Source of the DNA: Pseudoxanthomonas spadix
Lineage (GTDB): Bacteria > Pseudomonadota > Gammaproteobacteria > Xanthomonadales > Xanthomonadaceae
Assembly: GCF_003703395.1 (NCBI RefSeq)
Contig: NZ_RDQN01000007.1
Location: 62,001-126,000 of the forward strand
DNA: 64,000 nucleotides
Reading direction: 5' to 3'
Part shown: piece after piece, positions 21,904-31,463 of the stretch
Position numbering within the stretch: position 1 is the stretch's first letter
Layout of the letters: each line of letters opens with the position of its first letter
Notes under the pieces: model-generated
Seen by the model: the letters and a program-made list of their open reading frames with translations, nothing else
Database searches by the model: none
What the model was told of the DNA's origin: nothing
Translations under genes and position numbers: made by a program

Positions 21904-23508
21904 ATGTCCGATGTCTCCCGCGAAGCCGCGCGCCGCCGCACCTTCGCCATCATTTCCCATCCCGACGCCGGCAAGACCACCCTGACCGAAAAGCTGCTGC
22001 TGTTCGGCGGTGCGATCCAGATGGCCGGTTCGGTCAAGGGCCGCAAGGCCGCGCGCCATGCGACCTCGGACTGGATGGCGCTGGAAAAGGAGCGCGGGAT
22101 CTCGGTGACCTCCTCGGTGATGCAGTTCCCGTACGAGGGCAAGATCGTCAACCTGCTCGACACGCCCGGCCACGCCGACTTCGGCGAGGACACCTACCGG
22201 GTGCTGACCGCAGTGGACTCGGCGCTGATGGTCATCGACGTGGCCAAGGGCGTGGAGGAGCGCACCATCAAGCTGATGGAAGTGTGCCGGCTGCGCGACA
22301 CCCCGATCATGACCTTCATCAACAAGCTCGATCGCGAGGGCAAGGATCCGATCGAGCTGCTGGATGAAGTGGAAACCGTGCTGGGCATCCAGTGCGCGCC
22401 GGTGACCTGGCCGATCGGCATGGGCCAGCGCCTGAAAGGCGTGGTCCACCTGATCACCGGCCAGGTGCACCTGTACGAGCCGGGCCGCAACTTCACCCGC
22501 CAGGACTCGACCATCTTTCCCTCGCTCGACGCGCCGGGCCTGGCCGAGAAGATCGGCCAGACGATGCTGGCCGAGCTGCGCGACGAGCTGGAGCTGGTCC
22601 AGGGCGCGAGCAATCGCTTCGACCTGGACGCCTACCGCGCCGGTCGGCAGACGCCGGTGTTCTTCGGCTCGGGCGTGAACAATTTCGGCGTGCAGCCGCT
22701 GCTGGATTTCTTCGTCGAACACGCCCCGCCGCCGCAGCCGCGTGCCACCACCAGCCGCCAGGTGCAACCAACAGAAGACAAGCTGTCCGGCTTCGTGTTC
22801 AAGATCCAGGCCAACATGGACCCGCAGCATCGCGACCGGGTGGCGTTCATGCGCGTGTGCTCGGGCAAGTTCACTGCCGGCATGAAGGCCTTCCACGTGC
22901 GCACGGCCAAGGAGCACAAGCTGGCCAACGCGCTGACCTTCATGGCCTCCGACCGCGAGATCGCCGCCGAAGCCTGGCCGGGCGATGTGATCGGCATCCA
23001 CAACCACGGCACGATCTCCATCGGCGACACCTTCACCGAAGGCGAATCCTTGAGCTTCACCGGCATTCCCAACTTCGCCCCGGAACTGTTCCGCCGCGCG
23101 CGCCTGCGCGATCCGCTCAAGCTCAAGCAGCTGCAGAAGGGCCTGGCCCAGCTGTCCGAGGAAGGGGCGACCCAGTTCTTCCGCCCGTTGATGAGCAACG
23201 ACCTGATCCTGGGTGCAGTGGGCGTGCTGCAGTTCGAGGTGGTCGCCTACCGGCTGAAGGACGAATACGGCGTGGATGCGATCTTCGAGCCGGTCGCGGT
23301 CACCACCGCGCGCTGGATCGAGTGCGCCGATCCAAAGAAGCTCGAAGAGTTCCGCGAGAAGAACGCCGCCAACCTGGCCATCGACGCGGCCGGCCAGCTG
23401 GTGTATCTGGCGCCAACCCGGGTCAACCTGCAGCTGGCCCAGGAACGCGCGCCGGAGGTGGTCTTCCGCGCGACCCGCGAGCACGCCCACAGCGCGCTGG
23501 CCGACTGA
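21904..23508 (+). CDS. prfC: Peptide chain release factor 3
   Basis: 534 aa, normal length. Translational GTPase that removes RF1/RF2 from the ribosome after peptide release. G1 is HPDAGKTT (about 20), G3 is DTPGH and G4 is NKLD. RF3-specific segments include [20 protein letters not shown] and the C-terminal domain with [18 protein letters not shown]. Cytoplasmic. Monocistronic by context. Confidence 0.97.
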   Translation: MSDVSREAARRRTFAIISHPDAGKTTLTEKLLLFGGAIQMAGSVKGRKAARHATSDWMALEKERGISVTSSVMQFPYEGKIVNLLDTPGHADFGEDTYRVLTAVDSALMVIDVAKGVEERTIKLMEVCRLRDTPIMTFINKLDREGKDPIELLDEVETVLGIQCAPVTWPIGMGQRLKGVVHLITGQVHLYEPGRNFTRQDSTIFPSLDAPGLAEKIGQTMLAELRDELELVQGASNRFDLDAYRAGRQTPVFFGSGVNNFGVQPLLDFFVEHAPPPQPRATTSRQVQPTEDKLSGFVFKIQANMDPQHRDRVAFMRVCSGKFTAGMKAFHVRTAKEHKLANALTFMASDREIAAEAWPGDVIGIHNHGTISIGDTFTEGESLSFTGIPNFAPELFRRARLRDPLKLKQLQKGLAQLSEEGATQFFRPLMSNDLILGAVGVLQFEVVAYRLKDEYGVDAIFEPVAVTTARWIECADPKKLEEFREKNAANLAIDAAGQLVYLAPTRVNLQLAQERAPEVVFRATREHAHSALAD

Positions 23509-23638
23509 TCCAGGCAGATCCAGGCATCGATCGACCAGCGACCCGCCGCATACACAAGCTCAACCTGACTTGGGTGCAGTGCAGCCTCTCCGCCCATTCT
23601 CACATCTGGCCGGGAATGGGCTGCGATAAAGTCAGGAC

Positions 23639-24307
23639 ATGGCGCTGCAGGCACATCCCAAGACCAACGTCCGCGACGAGATCGCCAGTGCCCTGACCCA
23701 CGGCCTGGGCGCGATCGCCGCCCTGGCCGGCGGCGCGGTGCTGATCACCCTGGCGGCGCTGTATGGCGATGGCTGGCAGCTGGGCACGGCGATCGTGTTC
23801 AGCGTGACGCTGTTGCTGCTGTACGTGGCCTCCACGCTGTATCACGCCATCCAGCATCCGATGGCCAAGGCGCGGCTGCAGGTCTTCGACCACTGCGCGA
23901 TCTACCTGCTGATCGCCGGCACCTACACGCCGATCCTGCTGATCGGGCTGCGCGGCCCATGGGGCTGGGGCATGTTTGCCGCGGTCTGGACGATCGCGCT
24001 GTTCGGGGTGGTGTTCAAGCTGTTCTTCACCGGCCGCTTCAGATTGCTTTCCACCGGCCTGTACCTGGCGATGGGCTGGCTGGTGGTGGTGGCGATCGAA
24101 CCCCTGCTGAAATCGGTCGATGCCTTCACCCTGGGTTGGCTGCTGGCGGGCGGGATCTTCTACACCCTGGGCACCTATTTCTACCAACGCGACTCGGTGC
24201 GCTACTTCCACGCGATCTGGCACCTGTTCGTGCTGGCCGGCAGCGTCTGCCACTTCGTTGCAGTGACCGGCCAGGTGGTGGGACCACGGCTGCATCACGG
24301 CGGTTGA
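23639..24307 (+). CDS. Hemolysin III / PAQR family membrane protein
   Basis: 222 aa with seven predicted membrane helices. Conserved residues are SALTHGLGAI in the first helix region, STLYHA, FDHCAIYLLIAGTYTP and a C-terminal HAIWHLFVLAGSVCHF, giving the His/Asp set of the putative zinc-dependent hydrolase (CREST-like) site. Bacterial members (YqfA/TrhA) have been linked to membrane energetics and fluidity; the historical hemolysin name is not evidence of toxicity. It stands alone between prfC and the AsmA-like gene. Confidence 0.9.
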   Translation: MALQAHPKTNVRDEIASALTHGLGAIAALAGGAVLITLAALYGDGWQLGTAIVFSVTLLLLYVASTLYHAIQHPMAKARLQVFDHCAIYLLIAGTYTPILLIGLRGPWGWGMFAAVWTIALFGVVFKLFFTGRFRLLSTGLYLAMGWLVVVAIEPLLKSVDAFTLGWLLAGGIFYTLGTYFYQRDSVRYFHAIWHLFVLAGSVCHFVAVTGQVVGPRLHHGG

Positions 24308-24395
24308 TCGGCTTCGCGGAGCGTCAGGGCGGGGCTGAACGCCTGCTCCTGCCTTCGCAGCACGTAGACACCCAGGCTGTCGATAGTGGCCCCGC

Positions 24396-26359
24396 ATGAG
24401 CCCTGCCAAGCCGCCCTCGCGCAATGTCGCCCGCGCCCATCCAGTCCTGACCGCGCTGGCCATCGCGGCAGTGTTGATCGTGCTGTTGATCGGCTTCTGG
24501 GACTGGAACTGGTTCAAGGGCCCGGTGGAGCGGGCCGTGGCGGCCAACACCGGGCGCGCCTTCCATATCGACGGCAACCTGGACGTGGACCTGGGCCGCA
24601 TCACCACCATCGGCGCCGATCGCCTGCGCCTGGCCAACGCCGATTGGGCGCGCAAGACCGCGCCGGAGATGGCCACTGCCCAGCGCCTGGAAACGACGTG
24701 GCACTGGGCCAGCTGCTGTTCCAGCGCAGCCTGTTCCTGCCGGCGATCCGCATCACCCAGCCAGTGCTGGAACTGGAATCGCGCCCGGCCAGCCAGGGCG
24801 GTGGCAACTGGGTCTTCCAGGGCGACACGCCCGATGACGGAAAAGGCGGCATGAGCCCGCGCTTCGGCGCGGTCGTGGTCGACCGTGCGCGCCTGCACTA
24901 TCTGGATGCCGCCAACGAGACCGACCTGCAAATCCAGGCCAGCAGCGGCAAGCCCAACGCCCAGTACAGGGCACCGCCGATCGACCTGACCGGCGCCGGC
25001 CGCTGGAGCGAGAACCCGTTCACCCTGGGTGGACGCATCCAGTCGCCGCTGGACCTGGCCAACAGCCAGCGCCCGTATCGCGTCGATCTGCATGCCGCCG
25101 CCGGCGACACCAAGGCGCGCGCGCGCGGCACCTTGGTCGACCCCCTGCACCTGCGCCAGTTCAACCTGCGTCTGGCGCTGTCCGGGCAGAACCTGGCTGA
25201 CCTGTATCGGCTGATCGGCGTGGCCCTGCCCGAATCACCGCCGTATGCCATCGACGGCGACCTGGCCCGCGATGGCCACACCTGGCGTTACGACCACTTC
25301 GCCGGCAAGGTCGGCGACAGCGACCTGGCCGGTTCGACCACGGTGATCCTGGGTCGACCGCGCCTGAAGCTGCAGGCCGATCTGGTGTCCGAGCGGCTGG
25401 ATCTGGATGACCTGGCTGGCTTCATCGGCGCGCCGCCCGAAGGCGGTGCCGGCGAAACCCGCAACGCCGAGCAGGAAGCCAGGGCCGCCAGGCTGGCCGC
25501 CGACCCACGCGTGCTGCCGCAGGATCCCTATGACCTGTCCAAGCTGCGTTCGATGGATGCCGACGTCCGCCTGCAGGCCGGGCACATCAACACCCGACTG
25601 CCTCTGGACAACATGGAGGCGCACCTGCTGCTCAACGACGGCCTGCTGCAGCTGCAGCCGCTGGACTTCGGCGTCGCCGGCGGCAAGATCCGCTCGAACA
25701 TCGGCATGGACGCGCGCGCCCCGACCATCCGCACCCGCGCCGACATCCAGATGCACACGCTCGACCTGGGCCGGTTGTTCCCCCAGGCCCAGATCGCCCA
25801 GGCCGCCACCGGCCGCATCGGCGGACACGTTCGCGTCGACACCACCGGCAACTCGATCGCGCACATGGCCGGCAACGCCAACGGCGAGGTGGCGGTGGGC
25901 ATGGGCAAGGGCCAGATTCCGCAGCTGCTGGTTGAACTGGCCGGCCTGGACGTGACGCAGTCGCTGGGTTATCTGTTCAACCAGGACAAGCAGGTGCCGA
26001 TCCGCTGTGCCTTCGCCGACTTCGGCGTCACCAACGGGCTGATGCAGACCCGCAGCATGGCCTTTGACACCACCGACACCATCGTGCTCGGCAGCGGCCA
26101 GATCAATCTGAAGGACGAATCGCTGGCGCTGGAACTGAACCCGCGTCCCAAGGACCGCAGCATCCTGAGCTTCCGCACACCGCTGAAGATCGGTGGCACG
26201 TTGAAGGACCCCTCGTTCCACCCCGACCCGGGCAAACTGGGCCTGCGCGGCGCCGTGGCCCTGGCGCTGGGCGCCATCGCGCCGCCGGCGGCCCTGCTGG
26301 CCACCATCGACACCGGGGCCGGCCAGGACAGCGACTGCGGTGGCAAGTACGCCAAGTAG
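24396..26359 (+). pseudogene. AsmA-family protein, interrupted by an apparent frameshift
   Basis: Two overlapping frames together make one AsmA-like protein of about 654 aa. Frame 1 (from ATG 24396) gives the N-terminal membrane anchor (about 20-40) and DGNLDVDLG, up to about base 24698. The rest, starting VALGQLLFQRS and ending with the AsmA C-terminal domain (LGSGQINLKDESLALELNPRPKD), continues in the next frame to 26359. Inserting one G in ACGACGTGG at 24694-24702 restores continuity. AsmA-like proteins are inner-membrane anchored periplasmic bridges implicated in phospholipid transport. Codon use is normal on both sides, so a recent mutation or a base-calling error is likely. Confidence 0.75.
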
Positions 26360-26369
26360 GCGACCGCGC

Positions 26370-26798
26370 TCAGGAGGCGATGTAGCGCTGCAGCGCGTCC
26401 AGATCGGCCTGCTGGTCCTCGATCACCGCCTTGACCAGGTCGCCGATCGACACGACCCCGATCACCCGGCCCTCCATCACCACTGGCAGGTGGCGGAAGC
26501 GGCGCCTGGTCATCACTTCCATGCAGTGGGCCACGCTCTGCTGCGGTTCCACCGTCACCACCTCGGTGGTCATGATCTGCTCGACCCGGGTGCTGCGCGA
26601 GGAGCGCTCCAGCAGCACCACCTTGCGCGCGTAATCGCGCTCGGACAGGATCCCGACCAACACCTGGCCGCGCATCACCAGGACCGCACCGACACCATGC
26701 TGGTCCATCTTGCGGACCGCCTCGAACACCGGTTGATCCGGTGTCACCGTGACCAGTTCAGCGGTCTTGCCCGCCAGCAACTGCCTGACTGTGCGCAT
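26370..26798 (-). CDS. Tandem CBS-domain protein
   Basis: 142 aa made of two CBS motifs (about 8-62 and 73-130), including VLVMRGQVLVGILSERDYARKV and LPVVMEGRVIGVVSIGDLVKAV. Such stand-alone pairs bind adenine nucleotides and act as energy or redox sensors; the partner is unknown. The start overlaps the 3' end of the glycosyltransferase gene by 41 bases, so the two are probably co-expressed. Cytoplasmic. Confidence 0.88.
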   Translation of the reverse strand: MRTVRQLLAGKTAELVTVTPDQPVFEAVRKMDQHGVGAVLVMRGQVLVGILSERDYARKVVLLERSSRSTRVEQIMTTEVVTVEPQQSVAHCMEVMTRRRFRHLPVVMEGRVIGVVSIGDLVKAVIEDQQADLDALQRYIAS

Positions 26799-27780
26799 GG
26801 CGCGCTCCGTCTGCTTCGGTTGGCTCGAAGGATACGCCTTCGCGCGCCGGCTGCCACTGCTGGACCAGGTACAGCGGCCGCTGCTTGGCTTCCTCGTAGA
26901 GCCGGCCCAGGTATTCCCCGATCAGGCCGAGCGCGATCAGCTGGGTGCCGCCCAGGAACAGCACCACGGTCATCATGCTGGGCCAGCCGGCGACCGGGTC
27001 GCCATGGGCCAGCGCGCGCGCGATGACGATCACCGCGTAGACGAAGGACAGCACCGCCACGATCAGACCCAGGTAGGTGGCCGCGCGCAGCGGCGCGGTG
27101 GAGAAGCTGGTGATGCCTTCCAGGGCGAAGTTCCACAGCTTCCACGCGCCAAACTTGCTGCGCCCGGCGATGCGCGCCTGGCGATGGTAGGGAATGGACA
27201 GCGGCCCATAGCCGACCCAGCCGAACAGGCCCTTCATGAAACGATGGCGCTCGCGCAGTTGCCTCAGGGCCAGGTGCGCACGCGGCGACAGCAGGCGGAA
27301 ATCGCCGGTGTCGGCCGGTATCGGGGTCTTGGACAGGCGCCCGATCAGGCGGTAGAAACCGTGCGCGGTGAAGCGCTTGAGCCAGCCTTCGCCATCGCGT
27401 TCGACCCGCGTGCCAAAGACGTTGTCATGCCCTTCGCGCCAGGCCGAGACGAACTGCGGGATCAGCTCCGGCGGGTCCTGGCCATCGGCATCCAGGATCA
27501 TCACCGCGCTGTCCTCGGCGACCAGGTCCAGGCCGGCGGTCAGCGCCGCCTCCTTGCCGAAGTTGCGCGACAGCCGCAGCAATTCCACCTGTGCGTCGCG
27601 GGCGGCCAGTGCCTGCATGGCCTCCCAGGTGCGGTCGGTGCTGCCGTCGTCGATGTACAGCACCCGGGTGGAGATGGCATCGAGCCGGTCCAGCACCGCG
27701 CGCAGGCGCTGGTGCAACCGCGGCAGGGCTTGCTCCTCGTTGCGTGCGGCGATCACCACGGTCAGGCGGTCTTGGGCCAT
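26758..27780 (-). CDS. Family 2 glycosyltransferase, polyprenyl-phosphate type
   Basis: 340 aa. N-terminal GT-A domain with VVIAARNEEQALP, YIDDGSTDRT and a metal-binding DADGQDPPE. Two C-terminal membrane helices (about 230-255 and 268-290) match the GtrB/ArnC/DPM1 group that transfers a sugar from a nucleotide to undecaprenyl phosphate. The tail after 300 is hydrophilic. ATG 27780 is four bases after the mtgA stop. The sugar and acceptor are not deducible; the neighbour mtgA suggests envelope work. Confidence 0.88.
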   Translation of the reverse strand: MAQDRLTVVIAARNEEQALPRLHQRLRAVLDRLDAISTRVLYIDDGSTDRTWEAMQALAARDAQVELLRLSRNFGKEAALTAGLDLVAEDSAVMILDADGQDPPELIPQFVSAWREGHDNVFGTRVERDGEGWLKRFTAHGFYRLIGRLSKTPIPADTGDFRLLSPRAHLALRQLRERHRFMKGLFGWVGYGPLSIPYHRQARIAGRSKFGAWKLWNFALEGITSFSTAPLRAATYLGLIVAVLSFVYAVIVIARALAHGDPVAGWPSMMTVVLFLGGTQLIALGLIGEYLGRLYEEAKQRPLYLVQQWQPAREGVSFEPTEADGARHAHSQAVAGGQDR

Positions 27781-27784
27781 CAGC

Positions 27785-28498
27785 TCACTCCAGGGTCTGC
27801 AGGTAGCCGATACCGCCGATCTGGCGGGTCTGGCGCTGGATCCAGGCCGCGCGGCGGGAGACGTACGGGCCGGGGCGCACCGCGCTGTAGGTGCGCGGCG
27901 CAGGCAGCACCGCGGCCAGGCGCGCGGCCTGCTCGGCGCTGAGCCGCGACGCATCCACGCCCCAGAAGGCGCGTGCGGCCGCCTGCGCGCCATACACGCC
28001 ATCGCCGAACTCGGCGATGTTCGCGTAGACCTCCAGGATTCGCCGCTTGGGCCACAGCAGCTCGATCAGCATCGTGTACCAGGCCTCGACGCCCTTGCGC
28101 AGGTAACTGCGCCCGGACCACAGGAACAGGTTCTTGGCCACCTGCTGGCTGATCGTGCTGGCGCCGCGGACCCGGCCACCGCGCGCGTTGTGGGCGCGCG
28201 CCTTCTCGATGGCCTGCAGGTCGAAACCGGCATGGCTGGCAAAGCGCTGATCCTCGGCGGCGACCATCGACAACGGCAGCGCCGGGGCGATCTGGCCCCA
28301 GTCGCGCCATTGGTAGGCCGGATGGAAGCGCCACTGGCCCTGGCCCCACGCTTCGAACTGCCGGGCGATCATGAAGGCCGACACCGGCGGATCGACGAAC
28401 CGCAACACCGCCACCTGCAGCGCGCTGCCGGCCGCGATCAGCAAGGGCAGGGCCAGCAGCCAGCGCAGCCAGCGACGCGGTCGGGCGATGGCGGGCAT
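27785..28498 (-). CDS. mtgA: Monofunctional peptidoglycan transglycosylase
   Basis: 237 aa. One N-terminal membrane helix (about 10-30), then a GT51 domain with catalytic Glu in [26 protein letters not shown] and [16 protein letters not shown]. It polymerises lipid II into glycan strands and has no transpeptidase domain. ATG 28498 gives the expected short basic head ([10 protein letters not shown]) before the helix; the longer open frame upstream is unlikely to be coding. Confidence 0.95.
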   Translation of the reverse strand: MPAIARPRRWLRWLLALPLLIAAGSALQVAVLRFVDPPVSAFMIARQFEAWGQGQWRFHPAYQWRDWGQIAPALPLSMVAAEDQRFASHAGFDLQAIEKARAHNARGGRVRGASTISQQVAKNLFLWSGRSYLRKGVEAWYTMLIELLWPKRRILEVYANIAEFGDGVYGAQAAARAFWGVDASRLSAEQAARLAAVLPAPRTYSAVRPGPYVSRRAAWIQRQTRQIGGIGYLQTLE

Positions 28499-28668
28499 GG
28501 GGTCGATGGCCGGGCTCCTGGGCGATGATGCGGAAGCGGCAATGTTACTTGCTGGTTCCACTGCGTTGACGGCCAGGATCCGGCGCCGCCTTGGAAAGTG
28601 CCGCGGCCGCCCGCACGCTAGGGATTCTGACGGACCTCCAGGCGAGGCCGCTGCCCTTGGATGCACCC

Positions 28669-29568
28669 GTGAACTCGATCCCGTCTTCAGACGACCTGCG
28701 TACCCGTTTCCTGCTCCCCCAGGCCGGTGTGCGCGGGGTCAGCGTGCGCCTGCGCCAGGCCTGGGCCGACCTGCGCGAACCGGCCCATTACCCGCCCCGC
28801 GCCCGGGACCTGCTCGGCCAGGCCGTGGCGGCAGCGGCACTGTTCACCGGCCACGTCAAGATCGACGGGCGCCTGTCGGTACAGCTGCGCAGCAGCGTCG
28901 GCCTGCGCACGCTGTTTACCGAGTGCACCGCCGCCGGCACCGTGCGCGGGATTGTCCAGCTGCGAGATGGCCACGACGCGCCTGCCGACCTGACCGCACT
29001 CGGCGACGATGCGCTGCTGGCCATCACCATCGAGAACCCCGGCCTGGACCCGCGCGAGCCGCAGCGCTACCAGAGCCTGGTCGAACTCAGTGCGGCCACG
29101 CTGGACGCTGCCTTCCAGGATTACTTCCTGCGTTCGGAACAGCTGCCCACGCGCTTGCTGCTGGCCGCCGACGGCGACCAGGTTGCCGGAATCATGCTGC
29201 AGAAACTGCCCGGCGACGAAGGCGATGCCGACGGCTGGCAGCGCGCCGGCATGCTGTTTGACACCCTGGGCCGCGGGGAACTGCTGGCTACCGCGCCGAC
29301 CGCGCTGCTGCACCGGCTTTTCCACGAAGAGTCGGTGGTGGTGCTGAACCAGCAGCCGCTGCGCTTTGCCTGTTCGTGCTCACGCGAGCGGGTCGAAGGC
29401 ATGCTGGTCTCGCTGGGACGCGAGGAGGCCATGGCCGCCGCTGAGGAGGGCCAGGCCGAGATCCGTTGCGAGTTCTGCGGCCGCCGCTATCACTTCAGCC
29501 CGGATCAGATCGCACAGCTGTTCGAAGGCGCACCGCTGTTGGCCAGTGGCTCCGAGCGCCTGCAATGA
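28669..29568 (+). CDS. hslO: Redox-regulated chaperone Hsp33
   Basis: 299 aa from GTG 28669. Holdase activated by disulfide bonding. The C-terminal zinc switch is intact as CSC (about 250) and CEFC (about 282), and the N-terminal domain shows [17 protein letters not shown]. The frame stays open upstream to a TTG at 28591, but family length supports the GTG. Last chromosomal gene before the integrated element. Confidence 0.93.
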   Translation: MNSIPSSDDLRTRFLLPQAGVRGVSVRLRQAWADLREPAHYPPRARDLLGQAVAAAALFTGHVKIDGRLSVQLRSSVGLRTLFTECTAAGTVRGIVQLRDGHDAPADLTALGDDALLAITIENPGLDPREPQRYQSLVELSAATLDAAFQDYFLRSEQLPTRLLLAADGDQVAGIMLQKLPGDEGDADGWQRAGMLFDTLGRGELLATAPTALLHRLFHEESVVVLNQQPLRFACSCSRERVEGMLVSLGREEAMAAAEEGQAEIRCEFCGRRYHFSPDQIAQLFEGAPLLASGSERLQ

Positions 29569-29736
29569 TGTGCGACCGGCACCGGCCTGGGGTGCGCGAC
29601 CGGAGAACCGGCCAGGACCGATGCGCTCGATGCCCGCGCGGTGTGCCGGTTTGCTGATCACCTGGGCGGCCCGGGAGTGGCCACCTCACTGGCAAGAACA
29701 ACGGTGCCAGACCGACTCGCCAGCTGTTTTTCCTGC

Positions 29737-29753
29737 GCCGTGATGCAATCGAA
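29737..29753. other. Candidate left attachment core (degenerate)
   Basis: GCCGTGATGCAATCGAA matches the tRNA-Lys 3' part GCCGTGATGGATTCGAA (37020-37036) at 15 of 17 positions, in direct orientation and about 50 bases outside the arm-type repeats. The flanking CCA-end bases are poorly conserved (3 of 6), so this may be a decayed attL or chance. Confidence 0.3.
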
Positions 29754-29803
29754 TTCCCCGCTCAAGCGTCAAGTCTGCGCGGGTTCTCTGCTTTCGAGTC
29801 TTG

Positions 29804-29825
29804 CAGTTACCGTCAAAGTTACCGC
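29804..29825. repeat. Integrase arm-type repeats, left end
   Basis: Two direct copies, AGTTACCGTC (29805-29814) and AGTTACCGCC (29817-29826). The same GTTACCGTC word recurs at the integrase end of the element (36851-36910), as expected for integrase arm-binding sites. Confidence 0.55.
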
Positions 29826-30131
29826 CACAATGCGCCCGCTCACAGCTCTGGCATGGGTGCGATCCAATAGCAGCCTGGCCCCTGACAGGTAGCCCGGGCT
29901 AAGGGGTCCGGCACCGCCAGCCATTGCAACCGATCGCGTGCTGGTGGGGGACGGGAGGACATGCAGCGCGGCTGTTGCCTTCGGCCGGCTGTCGGCTCGG
30001 CTCGGCGGGCCGTGGTCCGCCGGACGGTCCGGATCGCATGCAGTCTCGACCCGCCGGCATTGCCTGGCAGCACGTGGCCGGAATTTCGGGCAGCAGCGGT
30101 GCGGACTCGGCTGGACTTGATCGGACGATTG

Positions 30132-30392
30132 TTGTCCCGGGCAAGCCGGTTGCCCGGGACAAGCCCGGGACGCTGAAACCCTTATGGGACAAGGTGTCCC
30201 GGGTGTCCCGGGTCGCGAACGCAAAGGGCGGAGGACATGCGCGAAAGTCCTCGCGGCCGACCTTGGCGGATGTGCGTTTTGACAATGGACCTTTGTATAT
30301 AACCCGGGACAACCCGGGACACCCGGGACAGCAGGCGGGCATTGGCTTTCAGCGCCCCGGGTTTGTCCCGGGTTGCGCATCTACCCGGGACA
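30132..30392. repeat. Iteron-like array of TGTCCCGGG / CCCGGGACA
   Basis: Nine exact copies of the 9-mer in either orientation: 30133, 30153, 30195, 30204, 30303, 30313, 30322, 30364 and 30384. Degenerate copies lie at 30164 and 30356. Two pairs abut at 9-base spacing. The first two copies form a perfect 13-base inverted repeat, TTGTCCCGGGCAA (30132-30144) and TTGCCCGGGACAA (30150-30162), with a 5-base loop. The last two lie inside the 3' end of the HTH gene. Likely a replication origin, packaging site or operator. Confidence 0.7.
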
Positions 30393-30966
30393 AGTTCGGC
30401 ACGTGTTCCAGCTCGCCGGCCATCTCGTGGCGGTATTCGTCCAGGTCCAGCCCAAAAAAAGCCACGGCCACCATCTCATCCAGCCATTGGTCCAGGTGGC
30501 CCTTGGCATGCGCTCCGACTGCGGCCTCGGACTGCGCCATGAGGGCGTCCGTGAAGCATTGCAGCTTCCGCACGGCCTCCGCTTCGGCACCGTATTTGGC
30601 CGCGGCGGTGCGGGCATCGTTCATCTGGCGCTCCTGCGCCAACTCGGCCTCCAGATCACGGATGCGCGTGCGCAGCTCGGCGTGCGTTGAGGTCGCGTGC
30701 TTGAACACGCGCGCCCGCAGCCGGGTCGGGTCGGTGCGCTCGATGACCTGTCGTGCCGCGCGCTTGGGTTCCAGGCGTCCGTCGGCTTCAAGCTGGATGA
30801 TGCCCCGCTTGATCCACTGCGACACAGCTTGCTTGGAGACTCCGACCATGCGCGCGAACTGCGCCGGAAGGACGCGCATTTCCAGCAGGTCGCCAGGGTC
30901 GAAGGGCAGGAGTGACGGGCGGGCTTCGGCGCCGGCTTCATTCGGGCATTCAATTGCGCGTGTCAT
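30349..30966 (-). CDS. HTH DNA-binding protein, possible Nu1-like small terminase
   Basis: 205 aa. The N-terminal winged-HTH-like segment (FARMVGVSKQAVSQWIKRGII, about 37-57) is followed by a coiled coil (about 95-135, ELRTRIRDLEAELAQERQ) and an acidic helical C-terminus. This plan resembles phage small terminase/Nu1 proteins and HTH replication regulators. GGAG sits six bases before ATG 30966. The last 13 codons run through two copies of the CCCGGGACA array, so this protein may bind it. Function is inferred; no terminase large subunit is nearby. Confidence 0.6.
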   Translation of the reverse strand: MTRAIECPNEAGAEARPSLLPFDPGDLLEMRVLPAQFARMVGVSKQAVSQWIKRGIIQLEADGRLEPKRAARQVIERTDPTRLRARVFKHATSTHAELRTRIRDLEAELAQERQMNDARTAAAKYGAEAEAVRKLQCFTDALMAQSEAAVGAHAKGHLDQWLDEMVAVAFFGLDLDEYRHEMAGELEHVPNLSRVDAQPGTNPGR

Positions 30967-31033
30967 CGGGTACTCCGTTGGGTCAAGTCAAAATCGACAG
31001 GGGCTATCTACACAACAAACGGGGTCCGAATTA

Positions 31034-31058
31034 CCCGGGAGGGGTGCCCTCTCGGGAG
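31034..31058 (-). terminator. Hairpin after the 115-aa gene
   Basis: CCCGGGAGGG-gtg-CCCTCTCGGG is a near-perfect 10-base stem in the 149-base gap between two element genes. There is no T-run; it may attenuate read-through into the HTH gene or protect RNA. Confidence 0.35.
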
Positions 31059-31115
31059 GACCCGCAGGCCCGCACCGCGCTGCCAATCTCCCGTCCCAGC
31101 ACCACCCGGCGCGCA

Positions 31116-31463
31116 TCACGGCCCAGCCGCCGGGCGGGGAATGGGCAGGCCGTGCAGTCGGTTGAGACACCACGGGCAGGCGAGCACCCGCAACGGTGCG
31201 TCATCCCACAGCAGCACCGGCCCGCATCCTTGGCAACGACATGCCGATGTCCAGTCCACAGGCACCGCACCCCGCCGCCGCCCATCGCTCGCAAGCAGCG
31301 CACGCGCATATGCCAACAGGGTGCAATCGGCGTAGTCGGCCAGGCCGTTCAAGTCATCACGCGCCAGCCGCAGGACGCGGCGCACGTCCAGATCCGCGGC
31401 CTGGCATATGCGGATCAGTTTCAACCGCTGCGCCTCTTGTGCGGCCACGTGGGCGGCACTCAC
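31116..31463 (-). CDS. Small phage-type protein with CxC and CxxC motifs
   Basis: 115 aa, not recognised. The N-terminal half is helical; the C-terminal half has four cysteines (CRCQGC, then CPWC) that could hold a zinc ion. The start is GTG 31463, overlapping the DUF927 gene stop as GTGA, so it is translationally coupled to it. Probably an accessory replication or regulation protein of the element. Confidence 0.6.
   Translation of the reverse strand: MSAAHVAAQEAQRLKLIRICQAADLDVRRVLRLARDDLNGLADYADCTLLAYARALLASDGRRRGAVPVDWTSACRCQGCGPVLLWDDAPLRVLACPWCLNRLHGLPIPRPAAGP

Larger units (their letters stand above)
29569..30131. other. Gene-free left border of the integrated element
   Basis: No convincing gene: the open frames here are low complexity and lack ribosome sites. 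From left to right it holds the hslO downstream region, an att-like match to the tRNA-Lys 3' part (29737-29753), two direct GTTACCG repeats (29806-29825) and the 10-base palindrome AGCCCGGGCT (29891-29900). The chromosome/element junction should lie in this stretch. Confidence 0.55.

Noticed and set aside
30132-30392. CRISPR array
   Set aside because: Units are 9 bases in mixed orientation with irregular short spacing, and there are no cas genes.
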